A DNA stretch of 46,309 nucleotides, taken from Sulfurimonadaceae bacterium. GTDB lineage: Bacteria > Campylobacterota > Campylobacteria > Campylobacterales > Sulfurimonadaceae. Below the pieces are notes generated by a model. The model did not search any database. It was given only the letters and a program-made list of their open reading frames with translations, and was not told the DNA's origin. Below are positions 33,137 through 40,791 of this stretch, piece after piece. Position 1 is the first letter of the stretch; every line of letters starts with the position of its first letter. The position numbers were made by a program, and so were the translations under genes. The stretch lies in assembly GCA_016744905.1 (NCBI GenBank), contig JADGDM010000015.1, positions 2,981 to 49,289 on the forward strand, read 5' to 3'.

Positions 33137-35041
33137 CTAATATTTGGCGTTTAGACCCATGTACAAAGAACGTCCAGCAGTGGCGTAACCATCTACTGTT
33201 TGGTAATATACATTTGTAATGTTATCTAGTTTTCCATAAACGGTGATAAAGTCATTGACTTCAACATTTGAGACAAAATTAATTACAGTGTAGAAACCTG
33301 TCTGCGCACCTTCATCATTGGCTCTGTTGAAACGTTGTCCGATATATTGTCCATTAAGTCCCAAATCAAAAGTTTCAGTAGCATAATAAATAACTGAAGC
33401 ATCTACTTGATCTTTTGGTCGGCGCGCTAGTGCTTCACCATTGGCATCTTTGACATCAAGGTAGGTATAGTTTGCACTCACACCTACAATATCAAAGAAG
33501 TAATCTTCATAAGCAATCTCGATCCCTTTAAAGACAGACGTTCCCTCTACATTTTTATATTGACCACCCGTATACGTTACAGCGTCATCATAGGTATAAT
33601 CAATAAAGTCACTTACTTCATTGTAAAAACCAGTTAATGAAAGAATATCATTACCAATACTAATCTCGAAACTGCTTGTCGATTCTGGTTTAAGTGCGTC
33701 ATTTCCCACTAAAGAAACATCGCCTTTATAGTCTGTATATGAAGGGGCATATAGTTGATACAGTGAAGGTACATTATAACCCGTACCAATGTTTGAACTA
33801 AGATAGATATCATTATAAACAAACTGCTTAAGTCCAAGTTTTCCCGTCAGTTTATCATCAAAACTGCTGTATTTATCATAACGAATCGACTCAGTGATAA
33901 TAGTATTGAGACCTTTAAAAAGGCTCAGTTTGTTGTAGTTTGTTGTAAAAGCAGAGAGGGCATCGTACTCTTTATTAAGTTCTGTTCCTCCTGACTTATC
34001 TTGTTTAAAAAGTTGATACGAAGCGCCAAAACGAATAAAGCTGTTTTCGATATAAGCGATTTTATCATCAATTTTCACTTCAGAAACAGAACCTTCATAA
34101 CCACCATACTGATCCCTATCGAATATTGAAAGATTGTACTGCGCACTTATATCGTTAACCGAGTCAGTATGTTTGTAAGACAAGGTATAAAAACGGTTTT
34201 TTAGATAGTTATAATAATATGAAGTCCCCCATGCGTTTTCCTCCACATTCTCAGCATCAATACCTGCACTTGCGTCATACTCAGTATAGGCATTAATCAT
34301 TTGAAGACTGGCTTCTACTCTGTCATTTTCAGTGATATTGTATCCCGCTTTGAGGTTAAAAGTTTCATTGGTATATTTGTCTTTTTCATACCCTAAGTCA
34401 TCAAATCTTTTTCCATAATTCACATCACCTTTAACAGGTTCTGCTGAAGATAGATTATCACTATCAAAATATGATCCCCCCATAAGGACATCAAAGTCAT
34501 CCGTTGCATAAGAGGCTTGAAGTGAGGCGATTTTAGTATCAAATGAACCGTATTCTATATTTGCCTCACCATGAAGACCTTTTTGAGCACTTTTAGTAAT
34601 GATATTAATAACACCACCACTTGCATCCGCTCCCCAAACACCCGATTGTGCACCTTTTACAATCTCTATTTGTTCTACGTTACTCAACATCATATGCTGA
34701 ATTTGTGCACCACCGGTACCTGTAATATCGTTATAACGAATCCCATCAATCATCACTAAAGTACGCTTAGCACTGATACCACGAACAAACATGGATGATG
34801 TTTTACCTGTACCTCCATTACTGGTTGTCGCAATGTTACCAAGACGATTTAGTGCTTCTGATAGAGTGTTAATACGTGCCGCTTTTATCTGTCCAGCAGT
34901 AATGACTGTAACGCTTTCAGTCAAATATTTTTTCTTAACTTCCGTTCCTAATGAAGACTGAACTTCAATCTCTTCTAATTTAACTTCTTGTGCATAACTC
35001 ATAACCGCAAGCGCGCTGAGTGATAAAACTATCTTTTTCAT
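33137..35041 (-). CDS. btuB: TonB-dependent receptor, BtuB-like
   Basis: Outer-membrane receptor of 634 residues. A signal peptide (about 1-17) precedes a TonB box-like EIEVQS and the plug domain at about 40-155, with RGISAKRTLVMIDGIRYND and GVWGADASGGVINIITK. The rest is a 22-strand barrel ending in GLNAKY. Context next to btuFDC and cob genes suggests cobalamin or a corrinoid; family members may also take ferric chelates. It is 49 bases downstream of a Cys/His-rich gene. Confidence 0.85.
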   Translation of the reverse strand: MKKIVLSLSALAVMSYAQEVKLEEIEVQSSLGTEVKKKYLTESVTVITAGQIKAARINTLSEALNRLGNIATTSNGGTGKTSSMFVRGISAKRTLVMIDGIRYNDITGTGGAQIQHMMLSNVEQIEIVKGAQSGVWGADASGGVINIITKSAQKGLHGEANIEYGSFDTKIASLQASYATDDFDVLMGGSYFDSDNLSSAEPVKGDVNYGKRFDDLGYEKDKYTNETFNLKAGYNITENDRVEASLQMINAYTEYDASAGIDAENVEENAWGTSYYYNYLKNRFYTLSYKHTDSVNDISAQYNLSIFDRDQYGGYEGSVSEVKIDDKIAYIENSFIRFGASYQLFKQDKSGGTELNKEYDALSAFTTNYNKLSLFKGLNTIITESIRYDKYSSFDDKLTGKLGLKQFVYNDIYLSSNIGTGYNVPSLYQLYAPSYTDYKGDVSLVGNDALKPESTSSFEISIGNDILSLTGFYNEVSDFIDYTYDDAVTYTGGQYKNVEGTSVFKGIEIAYEDYFFDIVGVSANYTYLDVKDANGEALARRPKDQVDASVIYYATETFDLGLNGQYIGQRFNRANDEGAQTGFYTVINFVSNVEVNDFITVYGKLDNITNVYYQTVDGYATAGRSLYMGLNAKY

Positions 35042-35090
35042 TTATTTCCTTGAGTATTAAATATTTTTTTGATTGGTTGAATAGATAAAT

Positions 35091-35417
35091 TCAAGTTGGT
35101 GGTGAAATATTTGAGTTGCTAAATTCGTAGGGGGAGATGTTTAAGTTGACTTCTGCGTTCTCACGTAAATGATTACGTGTATAGTGTTTAAAATGACAGT
35201 TACAATGGCAGGTTTTTGATGAGAGGATAAGAACAGGGTTAATATCGATGGGCAGTAAAGCCTCATCTTCAAGTTCCTCAGTATCAAAATCAATGCTCAT
35301 AAAACTATGATCAGATTTAACACGTACAGAAGTAGCATCAAGTTGTGTCTGAGAGACGCAGGCTTGAATGGCGCTTAGTGAAAAATAATTTTTTCCAAAA
35401 CCACGAGGTAATTTCAT
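35091..35417 (-). CDS. Cys/His-cluster protein at the head of the btuB operon, unknown
   Basis: 108 residues, no signal peptide and no membrane segment. The C-terminal third has a dense cluster, CHCNCHFKHYTRNH (about residues 70-83), three cysteines and four histidines in 14 positions, which looks metal- or heme-binding. The N-terminus (KLPRGFGKNYFSLSAIQACVSQ) is basic then acidic. A strong AAAGGA precedes the ATG. It begins the likely operon with btuB, btuF, btuD and btuC. Not recognised as any family. Metal or corrinoid storage, sensing or an accessory role is a guess. Confidence 0.6.
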   Translation of the reverse strand: MKLPRGFGKNYFSLSAIQACVSQTQLDATSVRVKSDHSFMSIDFDTEELEDEALLPIDINPVLILSSKTCHCNCHFKHYTRNHLRENAEVNLNISPYEFSNSNISPPT

Positions 35418-35447
35418 ACTACTTCCTTTTTTGAGATTTATAATATT

Positions 35448-35465
35448 TATTATTTGCGAATAATA
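35448..35465. promoter_or_regulatory. Inverted repeat upstream of the btuB operon
   Basis: TATTATT and AATAATA are 7-bp perfect arms with a TGCG spacer, about 30 bases before the Cys/His-protein ATG. It may be an operator for an uptake regulator. AT-rich arms mean chance is possible. No cobalamin riboswitch is seen nearby. Confidence 0.35.
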
Positions 35466-35541
35466 TCATAATATTTTTCTTTTACACTTTATTCACACTA
35501 AAACATTCTAAACTACAACATCAAAACAAAAAGGACTTATC

Positions 35542-35757
35542 ATGTTAATGTTTAGTATCTATTTTATTATCGCTGTTGTTTTTAGCATCATCTATTTTGC
35601 ACTACAACACTCACTTAAAACATCGATTTTAGCTGGCTTAATCTGGCCTGTAACAGCCTCTATCATGTTTGGTGCACTTCTCATAGCACTTACAAGAGAG
35701 CTCTTTATCCTTCTACAGAATTCATTAAAAAAAGGTGGTGTGATTCAAAAGGCTTAA
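35542..35757 (+). CDS. Small two-span membrane protein, unknown
   Basis: 71 residues with two hydrophobic helices (about 3-22 and 28-50) and a short Lys-rich tail. AAAAGGA precedes the ATG, which supports expression. Nothing recognised. It is 59 bases upstream of thiI on the same strand; a possible weak hairpin (GGTGTGA/TCACACC) covers its stop. Confidence 0.55.
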   Translation: MLMFSIYFIIAVVFSIIYFALQHSLKTSILAGLIWPVTASIMFGALLIALTRELFILLQNSLKKGGVIQKA

Positions 35758-35816
35758 ACCTTCACACCTCTAGCACTTATGCTATAATTTTATCCATATA
35801 AAACAAGGCAATATTC

Positions 35817-37280
35817 GTGCAAACTTCAACATCCAATACTCAAAAATTCATCCTCAAACTTTTCCCTGAAATCATGGTCAAAGGCGCATCAGCGCGTCGA
35901 CAGATGGTGGGACAACTTTATGTCAACTTAGGTACAGTTTTACACCGTATTGATCCAGATATTGTGATCAAAAAATTCTCAGATAAGATAGAAGTGGTTG
36001 CACCAAAAACTGTTTTAGTTGAAGTAAGACAGATGTTAATTCAAACGTCTGGAATAGAACAAGTTCTTGAAGCCTTACAATTTGACAAAGTCATGACACT
36101 TGATGAGATTAAATCAATTGTTGGTGACCTCTTCAAAAATGAGATAGAAGATAAAACCATTGTAGTGCGCGCAAAGCGAACGGGTTCACATGAGTTTACC
36201 TCTATGGAAATAGAACGTGGTGTGGGTGGTTATCTTTTAGCCCATACTGGTGCCAAAGGAGTGAGTCTTAAAAATGCTGAAGTCAGTATCAAGATGGAGT
36301 TGGTTCACGAACAACTTAATATCATCACTCAAAAGTATAAAGGCCTTAGTGGATTCCCAATAGGCACACAAGGTGATATTCTCTCTTTAATGTCTGGTGG
36401 ATTTGATTCTACAGTAGCCTCTTATCTTACTATGAAAAGAGGTTTAAAAACACACTTCGTCTTTTTTAACCTTGGTGGTAATGCCCATGAGATAGGTGTC
36501 AAACAAGTAGCCCTATATCTCTGGTCAAAATTTGGCTCTTCTCATAGAGTAAAATTTATCACTATCCCTTTTGATGATGTACTCACAGAAATATTTCGCT
36601 CAACGGGTCCAACCTACATGGGTGTGACTTTGAAACGTCTTATGATTCAAGCTTCAGAGAAGATAGCCGAAGAGATGGAGATAGATGCACTGGTCACAGG
36701 AGAGAGCGTAGCGCAAGTGTCGAGTCAAACACTGCGTAACCTTGCGCTCATCGATCAAGTAAGTACCAAACTTATTTTACGTCCACTCTCAACCATGAAT
36801 AAGCCAGATATCATGAATATTGCAGCAGATATCGGAACCAAATACTTTGCAGAAAATATGCCTGAGTACTGTGGTGTCATCTCTCAAAACCCTATCATTC
36901 ATGGCTCTTTTAAGCGTATGGAGAAAGAGGCTAAGCGTTTTGACTATAGTGTCTTAGATAAAGCTGTTGAAGATGCGCAACATATTTATGTTGATGAGAT
37001 AGTCAACGATGTAAATAATTTAGAAGCCGTAGAAATCGTTCGTGAAATAGATGATGATAAATATGTGGTGATTGATATTCGTACTGAGGGAGAAGCCGTA
37101 GTCACTTCATGTGAGAATATCAAGATACCTTTTCATAAACTAAAAACTGAGTTTGATAAATTACCAACAGATAAAGAGTACCTGCTCTATTGTGATAAAG
37201 GTATTATGAGTCAGTTACATGCCCAATACTTGAGAGATGCAAAGAATATAGAAAATGTTAGGGTTTATCGACCTGAATAA
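35817..37280 (+). CDS. thiI: tRNA 4-thiouridine synthetase with rhodanese domain
   Basis: Introduces s4U at tRNA position 8, and can supply sulfur for the thiamine thiazole. 487 residues starting at GTG (no ATG nearby). A ferredoxin-like plus THUMP region runs to about residue 165, then a PP-loop ATPase with SGGFDST (near 191). A C-terminal rhodanese domain at about 390-487 has the catalytic Cys in LLYCDKGIMSQ (near 461). The THUMP, PP-loop, rhodanese order is that of the long ThiI class found in E. coli. Downstream is a convergent tRNA-Leu. Confidence 0.93.
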   Translation: MQTSTSNTQKFILKLFPEIMVKGASARRQMVGQLYVNLGTVLHRIDPDIVIKKFSDKIEVVAPKTVLVEVRQMLIQTSGIEQVLEALQFDKVMTLDEIKSIVGDLFKNEIEDKTIVVRAKRTGSHEFTSMEIERGVGGYLLAHTGAKGVSLKNAEVSIKMELVHEQLNIITQKYKGLSGFPIGTQGDILSLMSGGFDSTVASYLTMKRGLKTHFVFFNLGGNAHEIGVKQVALYLWSKFGSSHRVKFITIPFDDVLTEIFRSTGPTYMGVTLKRLMIQASEKIAEEMEIDALVTGESVAQVSSQTLRNLALIDQVSTKLILRPLSTMNKPDIMNIAADIGTKYFAENMPEYCGVISQNPIIHGSFKRMEKEAKRFDYSVLDKAVEDAQHIYVDEIVNDVNNLEAVEIVREIDDDKYVVIDIRTEGEAVVTSCENIKIPFHKLKTEFDKLPTDKEYLLYCDKGIMSQLHAQYLRDAKNIENVRVYRPE

Positions 37281-37319
37281 GTTTTGAGAAAAGCTTGTTT
37301 GGAGAGTTATAAAGAAGTA

Positions 37320-37403
37320 TGGTGCGATCGGAGGGATTTGAACCCTCACACCGTTAGGCACAAGCCCCTCAAGCCTGCGTGTCTACCGTTCCACCACGAT
37401 CGC
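37320..37403 (-). tRNA. tRNA-Leu, anticodon GAG
   Basis: Class II tRNA with long variable arm. Acceptor stem GCGATCG/CGATCGC with discriminator A and encoded CCA (37320-37322). The D-arm has GTGG and AACGGTAGAC. The anticodon loop is TTGAGGG with anticodon GAG (37368-37370), and the variable arm is TGCCTAACGGTG. The T-arm is GAGGGTTCAAATCCCTC. It decodes CUC/CUU leucine codons. It sits 17 bases past the atpE stop side and is convergent with thiI. Confidence 0.97.
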
Positions 37404-37413
37404 ACGTGATTGT

Positions 37414-37438
37414 TTAAAAAACTCAGCCGAAGCTGAGT
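37414..37438 (-). terminator. Intrinsic terminator of atpE
   Basis: On the minus strand, ACTCAGC-TTCG-GCTGAGT is followed by a run of six T. A UUCG-tetraloop hairpin plus U-run, 14 bases after the atpE stop, is a classical Rho-independent terminator. It also separates atpE from the tRNA. Confidence 0.9.
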
Positions 37439-37452
37439 GAGGGTACGAAGGA

Positions 37453-37764
37453 TTATCCTAAGTATGGGTTCGCATATAAAGCGATAAGAGCAATTACTAG
37501 TGTATAGATAACTTGCGCTTCGATCATTGCAAGAGCGATGAACATAGTAGTCATTAGTTTTCCACCAAGACCTGGGTTACGTGCAGTACCAGCGATAGTT
37601 GCAGCAGCAGTATGACCCATACCGATTGCTCCACCAAGTGCAGCTAGACCAAGACCAACACCAGCAGCGATCATTGAGTAAGCTTTAAGAGTTTGGTTTG
37701 CAACCTCTTCACCAGCGAATGCAGCAGCAGTAAGTGCTACCATTAAGAAAAGAATTTTTTTCAT
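37453..37764 (-). CDS. atpE: F-type ATP synthase subunit c
   Basis: Forms the proton-driven rotor ring. 103 residues. A leader-like N-terminal helix (MKKILFLMVALTAAAFAGEE) precedes the usual two-helix hairpin, an arrangement seen in epsilonproteobacterial AtpE. The conserved polar loop is GTARNPGLGGK (about residues 59-69), and the ion-binding carboxylate is Glu in AMIEAQVIY (near 82). It is separate from the other atp genes, as in related species, and ends at a strong terminator. Confidence 0.95.
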   Translation of the reverse strand: MKKILFLMVALTAAAFAGEEVANQTLKAYSMIAAGVGLGLAALGGAIGMGHTAAATIAGTARNPGLGGKLMTTMFIALAMIEAQVIYTLVIALIALYANPYLG

Positions 37765-37924
37765 GTTTAGTTCCTAAGAATAATTTTTCAAAGTCTGTTC
37801 GGATAGCGTAAACACCAATTTCTCGATGCCAACCACAACATAAATGCCATGATTTCCCTACTAAATACTCTGTTGAGCGGAATTATACTGAAAAAAGATA
37901 AAAGAAGGTTTAAAGAGGAGAGTT

Positions 37925-37950
37925 TATACTTCACATTTTTGTGAAGTATA
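37925..37950 (-). terminator. Hairpin downstream of pnp
   Basis: A 10-bp perfect stem (TATACTTCAC/GTGAAGTATA) with a 6-nt loop begins 12 bases after the pnp stop. It ends the lptD-pnp run, with no strong U-run, so some read-through is possible. The rest of 37765-37961 holds the atpE upstream region. Confidence 0.6.
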
Positions 37951-37961
37951 ATAATTAAATA

Positions 37962-40130
37962 TTAAGCACGGCCAAGAGAGATTTTATTGCCTTTGAACTC
38001 TAAGATCTCAACTTTAATAGCTTCACCTTCACTAAGAACATCAGAGACACGTTCAACACGTACTTCTGAAACTTTAGAGATATGAAGAAGACCATCTGTC
38101 CCACCTGGCAACTCGATAAATGCACCAAAGTCAACAATTTTCTTGACCTTACCATCGACAATATCACCAACCATGTACTCAATTTTTTCAGGTTTTGGTG
38201 CACTTGCAATGCCTTCAATATGCGCACGCGCATCTTGAACACGCTGCTTATTTGTTCCAGAAACTTTAACTGAACCTACTTTTTTGTCGATATCAATAGC
38301 TACTTCAAACTTCTCGATAATTTCACGAATAGTTTTACCTGCTTGACCAATAATCTCACCAATCATACTTGGATCAATACTGAAGATATCTCCACTAGGT
38401 AGCGCGTCAACAAATTCAATCTCTTCTACAGCATCATTCATGATATCAATAATATGTCCACGACCCTCTTTAGCTTGCATAAATGCCATTTTAAGAACGT
38501 CTAAAGAGATACCACCCAGTTTAATGTCCATCTGAAGTGCAGTAATTCCATTTTTAGAACCGGTTACTTTAAAGTCCATATCTCCATCATGATCTTCAAG
38601 ACCCATGATATCACTTAAAATGACGTGCTTGCCACCTTCACTTACCATACCCATTGCGATACCTGAGATCTCATCATTGACACTAATATCAGCAGCGCGT
38701 AGTGCCATATAACCACCACAAACAGTTGCCATTGATGATGAACCATTTGATTCTAAAATCTCAGAAACAAGACGAATAGTATGTGAAGGACGATCTAGTA
38801 CACACTCTAGTGCGCGCTTACCTAAGTTACCATGACCCAATTCTCTACGTTTTGGCCCAAGAACTGGAGAAGGTTCACCTACTGAGAAACCTGGGAAGTT
38901 GTAATGCACCATAAACTCTTCGTTTTGTGTACCTTTATCTTTAAGGTTTTCAAACATCTGTGCATCTTTTGGCCCACCTAAAGTAAGAACAACCAATGCT
39001 TGTGTTTGACCACGCGTAAAGAGTGCAGATGAGTGTGCAGATGGCAATACATTTGTTTCAATAGTAATAGGACGGATTTCAGTAACAGCTCTTCCATCAG
39101 CACGTACTCCCTCATTTAAGATTTGAGCACGAACCAATTCTCTTTTGTATGATTCTAATGTACGTTTTACTTCTGATTCATCAAAGTTTTCATACTTAGC
39201 AATAATCTCTTTACGAATACTACGTAACTCTGTAGCGCGCTCACTTTTTGCCATCTTAGTAATTGCCACTTTAACAGCATCTGTATATTCTGATTTTATC
39301 GTTTCTAAAACATCTGCACTCTCAGGGAAAGTCAGTAAGTTAAGTGGTGTAGTTGGTTTTTTATGTGCATCAAAAGCAGCTTCATAAGCTGTATTGGATT
39401 TTTTCAACTCATCTTGTGCTTGTGCTAAGATCTCGATTAACTCATCTTCGCTCATCGCATTTGATTTTGAAACACCAATGCTGTCCATTCCCATAGTAGG
39501 ATCGATCATTGGATCAATAATTGCCGCTGGAATAATTTCACTTTCAAAAGAGCCAATTGAACGCATCTCAATCATCAACATATCTTCTTTTGAACCTGCA
39601 AGATAAAGATCAAGTGTTGAATCACTCATCTGAGTAGATGTTGGATTGATAATTACTTCACCATCAACCTTACCTACACGTAAACCTGTAACAGACGTAT
39701 AAACATCGATATCTGAAACATACAATGCTGCAGAAGCTGCATTTAAAGCCAATGTTTGAAGATCAGACTCTGCGCCAACACTTAAAACCATAATCGTAAT
39801 CTGCGTTGGATGTGCGAAACCTTTAGGGAAAAGTGGACGAAGAGATCTGTCAATCACACGAGATGTTAAAGTTTCAAAATCACTTGGTTTACTTTCACGT
39901 TTAAAAAATCCACCTGGAAATTTACCAGCTGCGTAAGTTTTTTCAATATACTGAACCGTTAGTGGTAAAAAATCACCATCAACTTGATCGGTTTCATCAT
40001 AAGTAATGGTCGCCAACATTACTGTGTCGCCTGATTTCATCCATGCTGCACCATTTGATTGTGCGGCTACTGTATTTAGGCCATACTGCTCTGTTTTATT
40101 GTTTAATTCTAGGTCAACGTTATATTTCAT
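37962..40130 (-). CDS. pnp: Polynucleotide phosphorylase
   Basis: 3'-5' phosphorolytic exoribonuclease of RNA decay. 722 residues. Two RNase PH domains at about 10-140 and 325-545 (ADGRAVTEIRPI near 344, FMVHYNFPGFSVGEPSPVLGPKRRELGHG in pieces near 400), then a KH domain near 575 (MIGEIIGQAGKTIREI) and an S1 domain near 640-715 (GDIVDGKVKKIVDFGAFIELPG). All domains are complete. It follows the phosphoribosyltransferase-fold gene by 3 bases. One AGCGCGCT and one variant lie within it. Confidence 0.97.
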   Translation of the reverse strand: MKYNVDLELNNKTEQYGLNTVAAQSNGAAWMKSGDTVMLATITYDETDQVDGDFLPLTVQYIEKTYAAGKFPGGFFKRESKPSDFETLTSRVIDRSLRPLFPKGFAHPTQITIMVLSVGAESDLQTLALNAASAALYVSDIDVYTSVTGLRVGKVDGEVIINPTSTQMSDSTLDLYLAGSKEDMLMIEMRSIGSFESEIIPAAIIDPMIDPTMGMDSIGVSKSNAMSEDELIEILAQAQDELKKSNTAYEAAFDAHKKPTTPLNLLTFPESADVLETIKSEYTDAVKVAITKMAKSERATELRSIRKEIIAKYENFDESEVKRTLESYKRELVRAQILNEGVRADGRAVTEIRPITIETNVLPSAHSSALFTRGQTQALVVLTLGGPKDAQMFENLKDKGTQNEEFMVHYNFPGFSVGEPSPVLGPKRRELGHGNLGKRALECVLDRPSHTIRLVSEILESNGSSSMATVCGGYMALRAADISVNDEISGIAMGMVSEGGKHVILSDIMGLEDHDGDMDFKVTGSKNGITALQMDIKLGGISLDVLKMAFMQAKEGRGHIIDIMNDAVEEIEFVDALPSGDIFSIDPSMIGEIIGQAGKTIREIIEKFEVAIDIDKKVGSVKVSGTNKQRVQDARAHIEGIASAPKPEKIEYMVGDIVDGKVKKIVDFGAFIELPGGTDGLLHISKVSEVRVERVSDVLSEGEAIKVEILEFKGNKISLGRA

Positions 40131-40133
40131 ATC

Positions 40134-40781
40134 TTATACTCCAAGTATTTTTTCGATTTCATCATCAGTCAATTTTTCTAATGTGGAATAATAGCATGAT
40201 GTCTTAATATAATCCCTGAGTTCATGTACGGAAAATATCTCATCAGCTAGTGGTTCAAGTGCATCTACAACTTCAACAGGGACAACAGGAACAGCAATAT
40301 AAATCGCTTTTGGCTGCATGGCTAAGATACTTTTAATGGCTACTAAAAATTTAAAACCATTTTCTGATCCCTCATCAATAAGCATAATAGTTTTATTGAT
40401 ACACACTTCAAAATGTTTTCCATGACGATACTGAAACATTTTACTCAATATCTTCTCTTCATGTTTACGGTTCGCTTCGCCATAAATATAATCCACTTGA
40501 ATTTCAAAGGAATTAATCAGTGTCTCATCCATTACAATCTCTTCAGTTTCACTCACACGGGCAATTTCACACTCAGGATTATTAGGCGCAGTAATCGCTT
40601 CAGAAAAAAGAAAATCTGTTTTTAATTTCAACTTATTTCCAATATGCTTTGCAATTTCCAATCCCCCTGAAGAGACAGCGATCAACGACCAATCCTCACT
40701 TTTCATCTGCTCTGTGGGTAAAACATCAAGTAATTTTGTTGCTGCGTCAATACGGTCTTTATATAACTCTTTACATGGCAT
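40134..40781 (-). CDS. Phosphoribosyltransferase-fold protein
   Basis: 215 residues, cytoplasmic. The type I PRTase layout is present: LIAVSSGGLEIAKHIGNKL near 32-50 and the PRPP-loop region IMLIDEGSENGFKFLVAI (near 130-147), where the usual D-E/D-G-A/T-G signature reads DEGSENG. A partner-forming C-terminal half has VPVVPVEVVDAL. The acidic pair is altered from the canonical DD, so catalysis is not certain. It is between lptD and pnp and shares their transcript (gaps of 10 and 3 bases). AAAGGA precedes the ATG. Confidence 0.75.
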   Translation of the reverse strand: MPCKELYKDRIDAATKLLDVLPTEQMKSEDWSLIAVSSGGLEIAKHIGNKLKLKTDFLFSEAITAPNNPECEIARVSETEEIVMDETLINSFEIQVDYIYGEANRKHEEKILSKMFQYRHGKHFEVCINKTIMLIDEGSENGFKFLVAIKSILAMQPKAIYIAVPVVPVEVVDALEPLADEIFSVHELRDYIKTSCYYSTLEKLTDDEIEKILGV

Positions 40782-40791
40782 AAATCTTCCT

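Noticed and set aside
35730-35775. Terminator overlapping the stop of the small membrane protein gene
   Set aside because: GGTGTGA/TCACACC can pair but the loop is 18 bases and there is no U-run.
36167-36174. TGCGCGCA in thiI, and similar sites at 4866, 17733 and 38811, as part of the palindrome family
   Set aside because: They share only GCGCGC, lack the A...T flank and are few, so I counted them with the core only.
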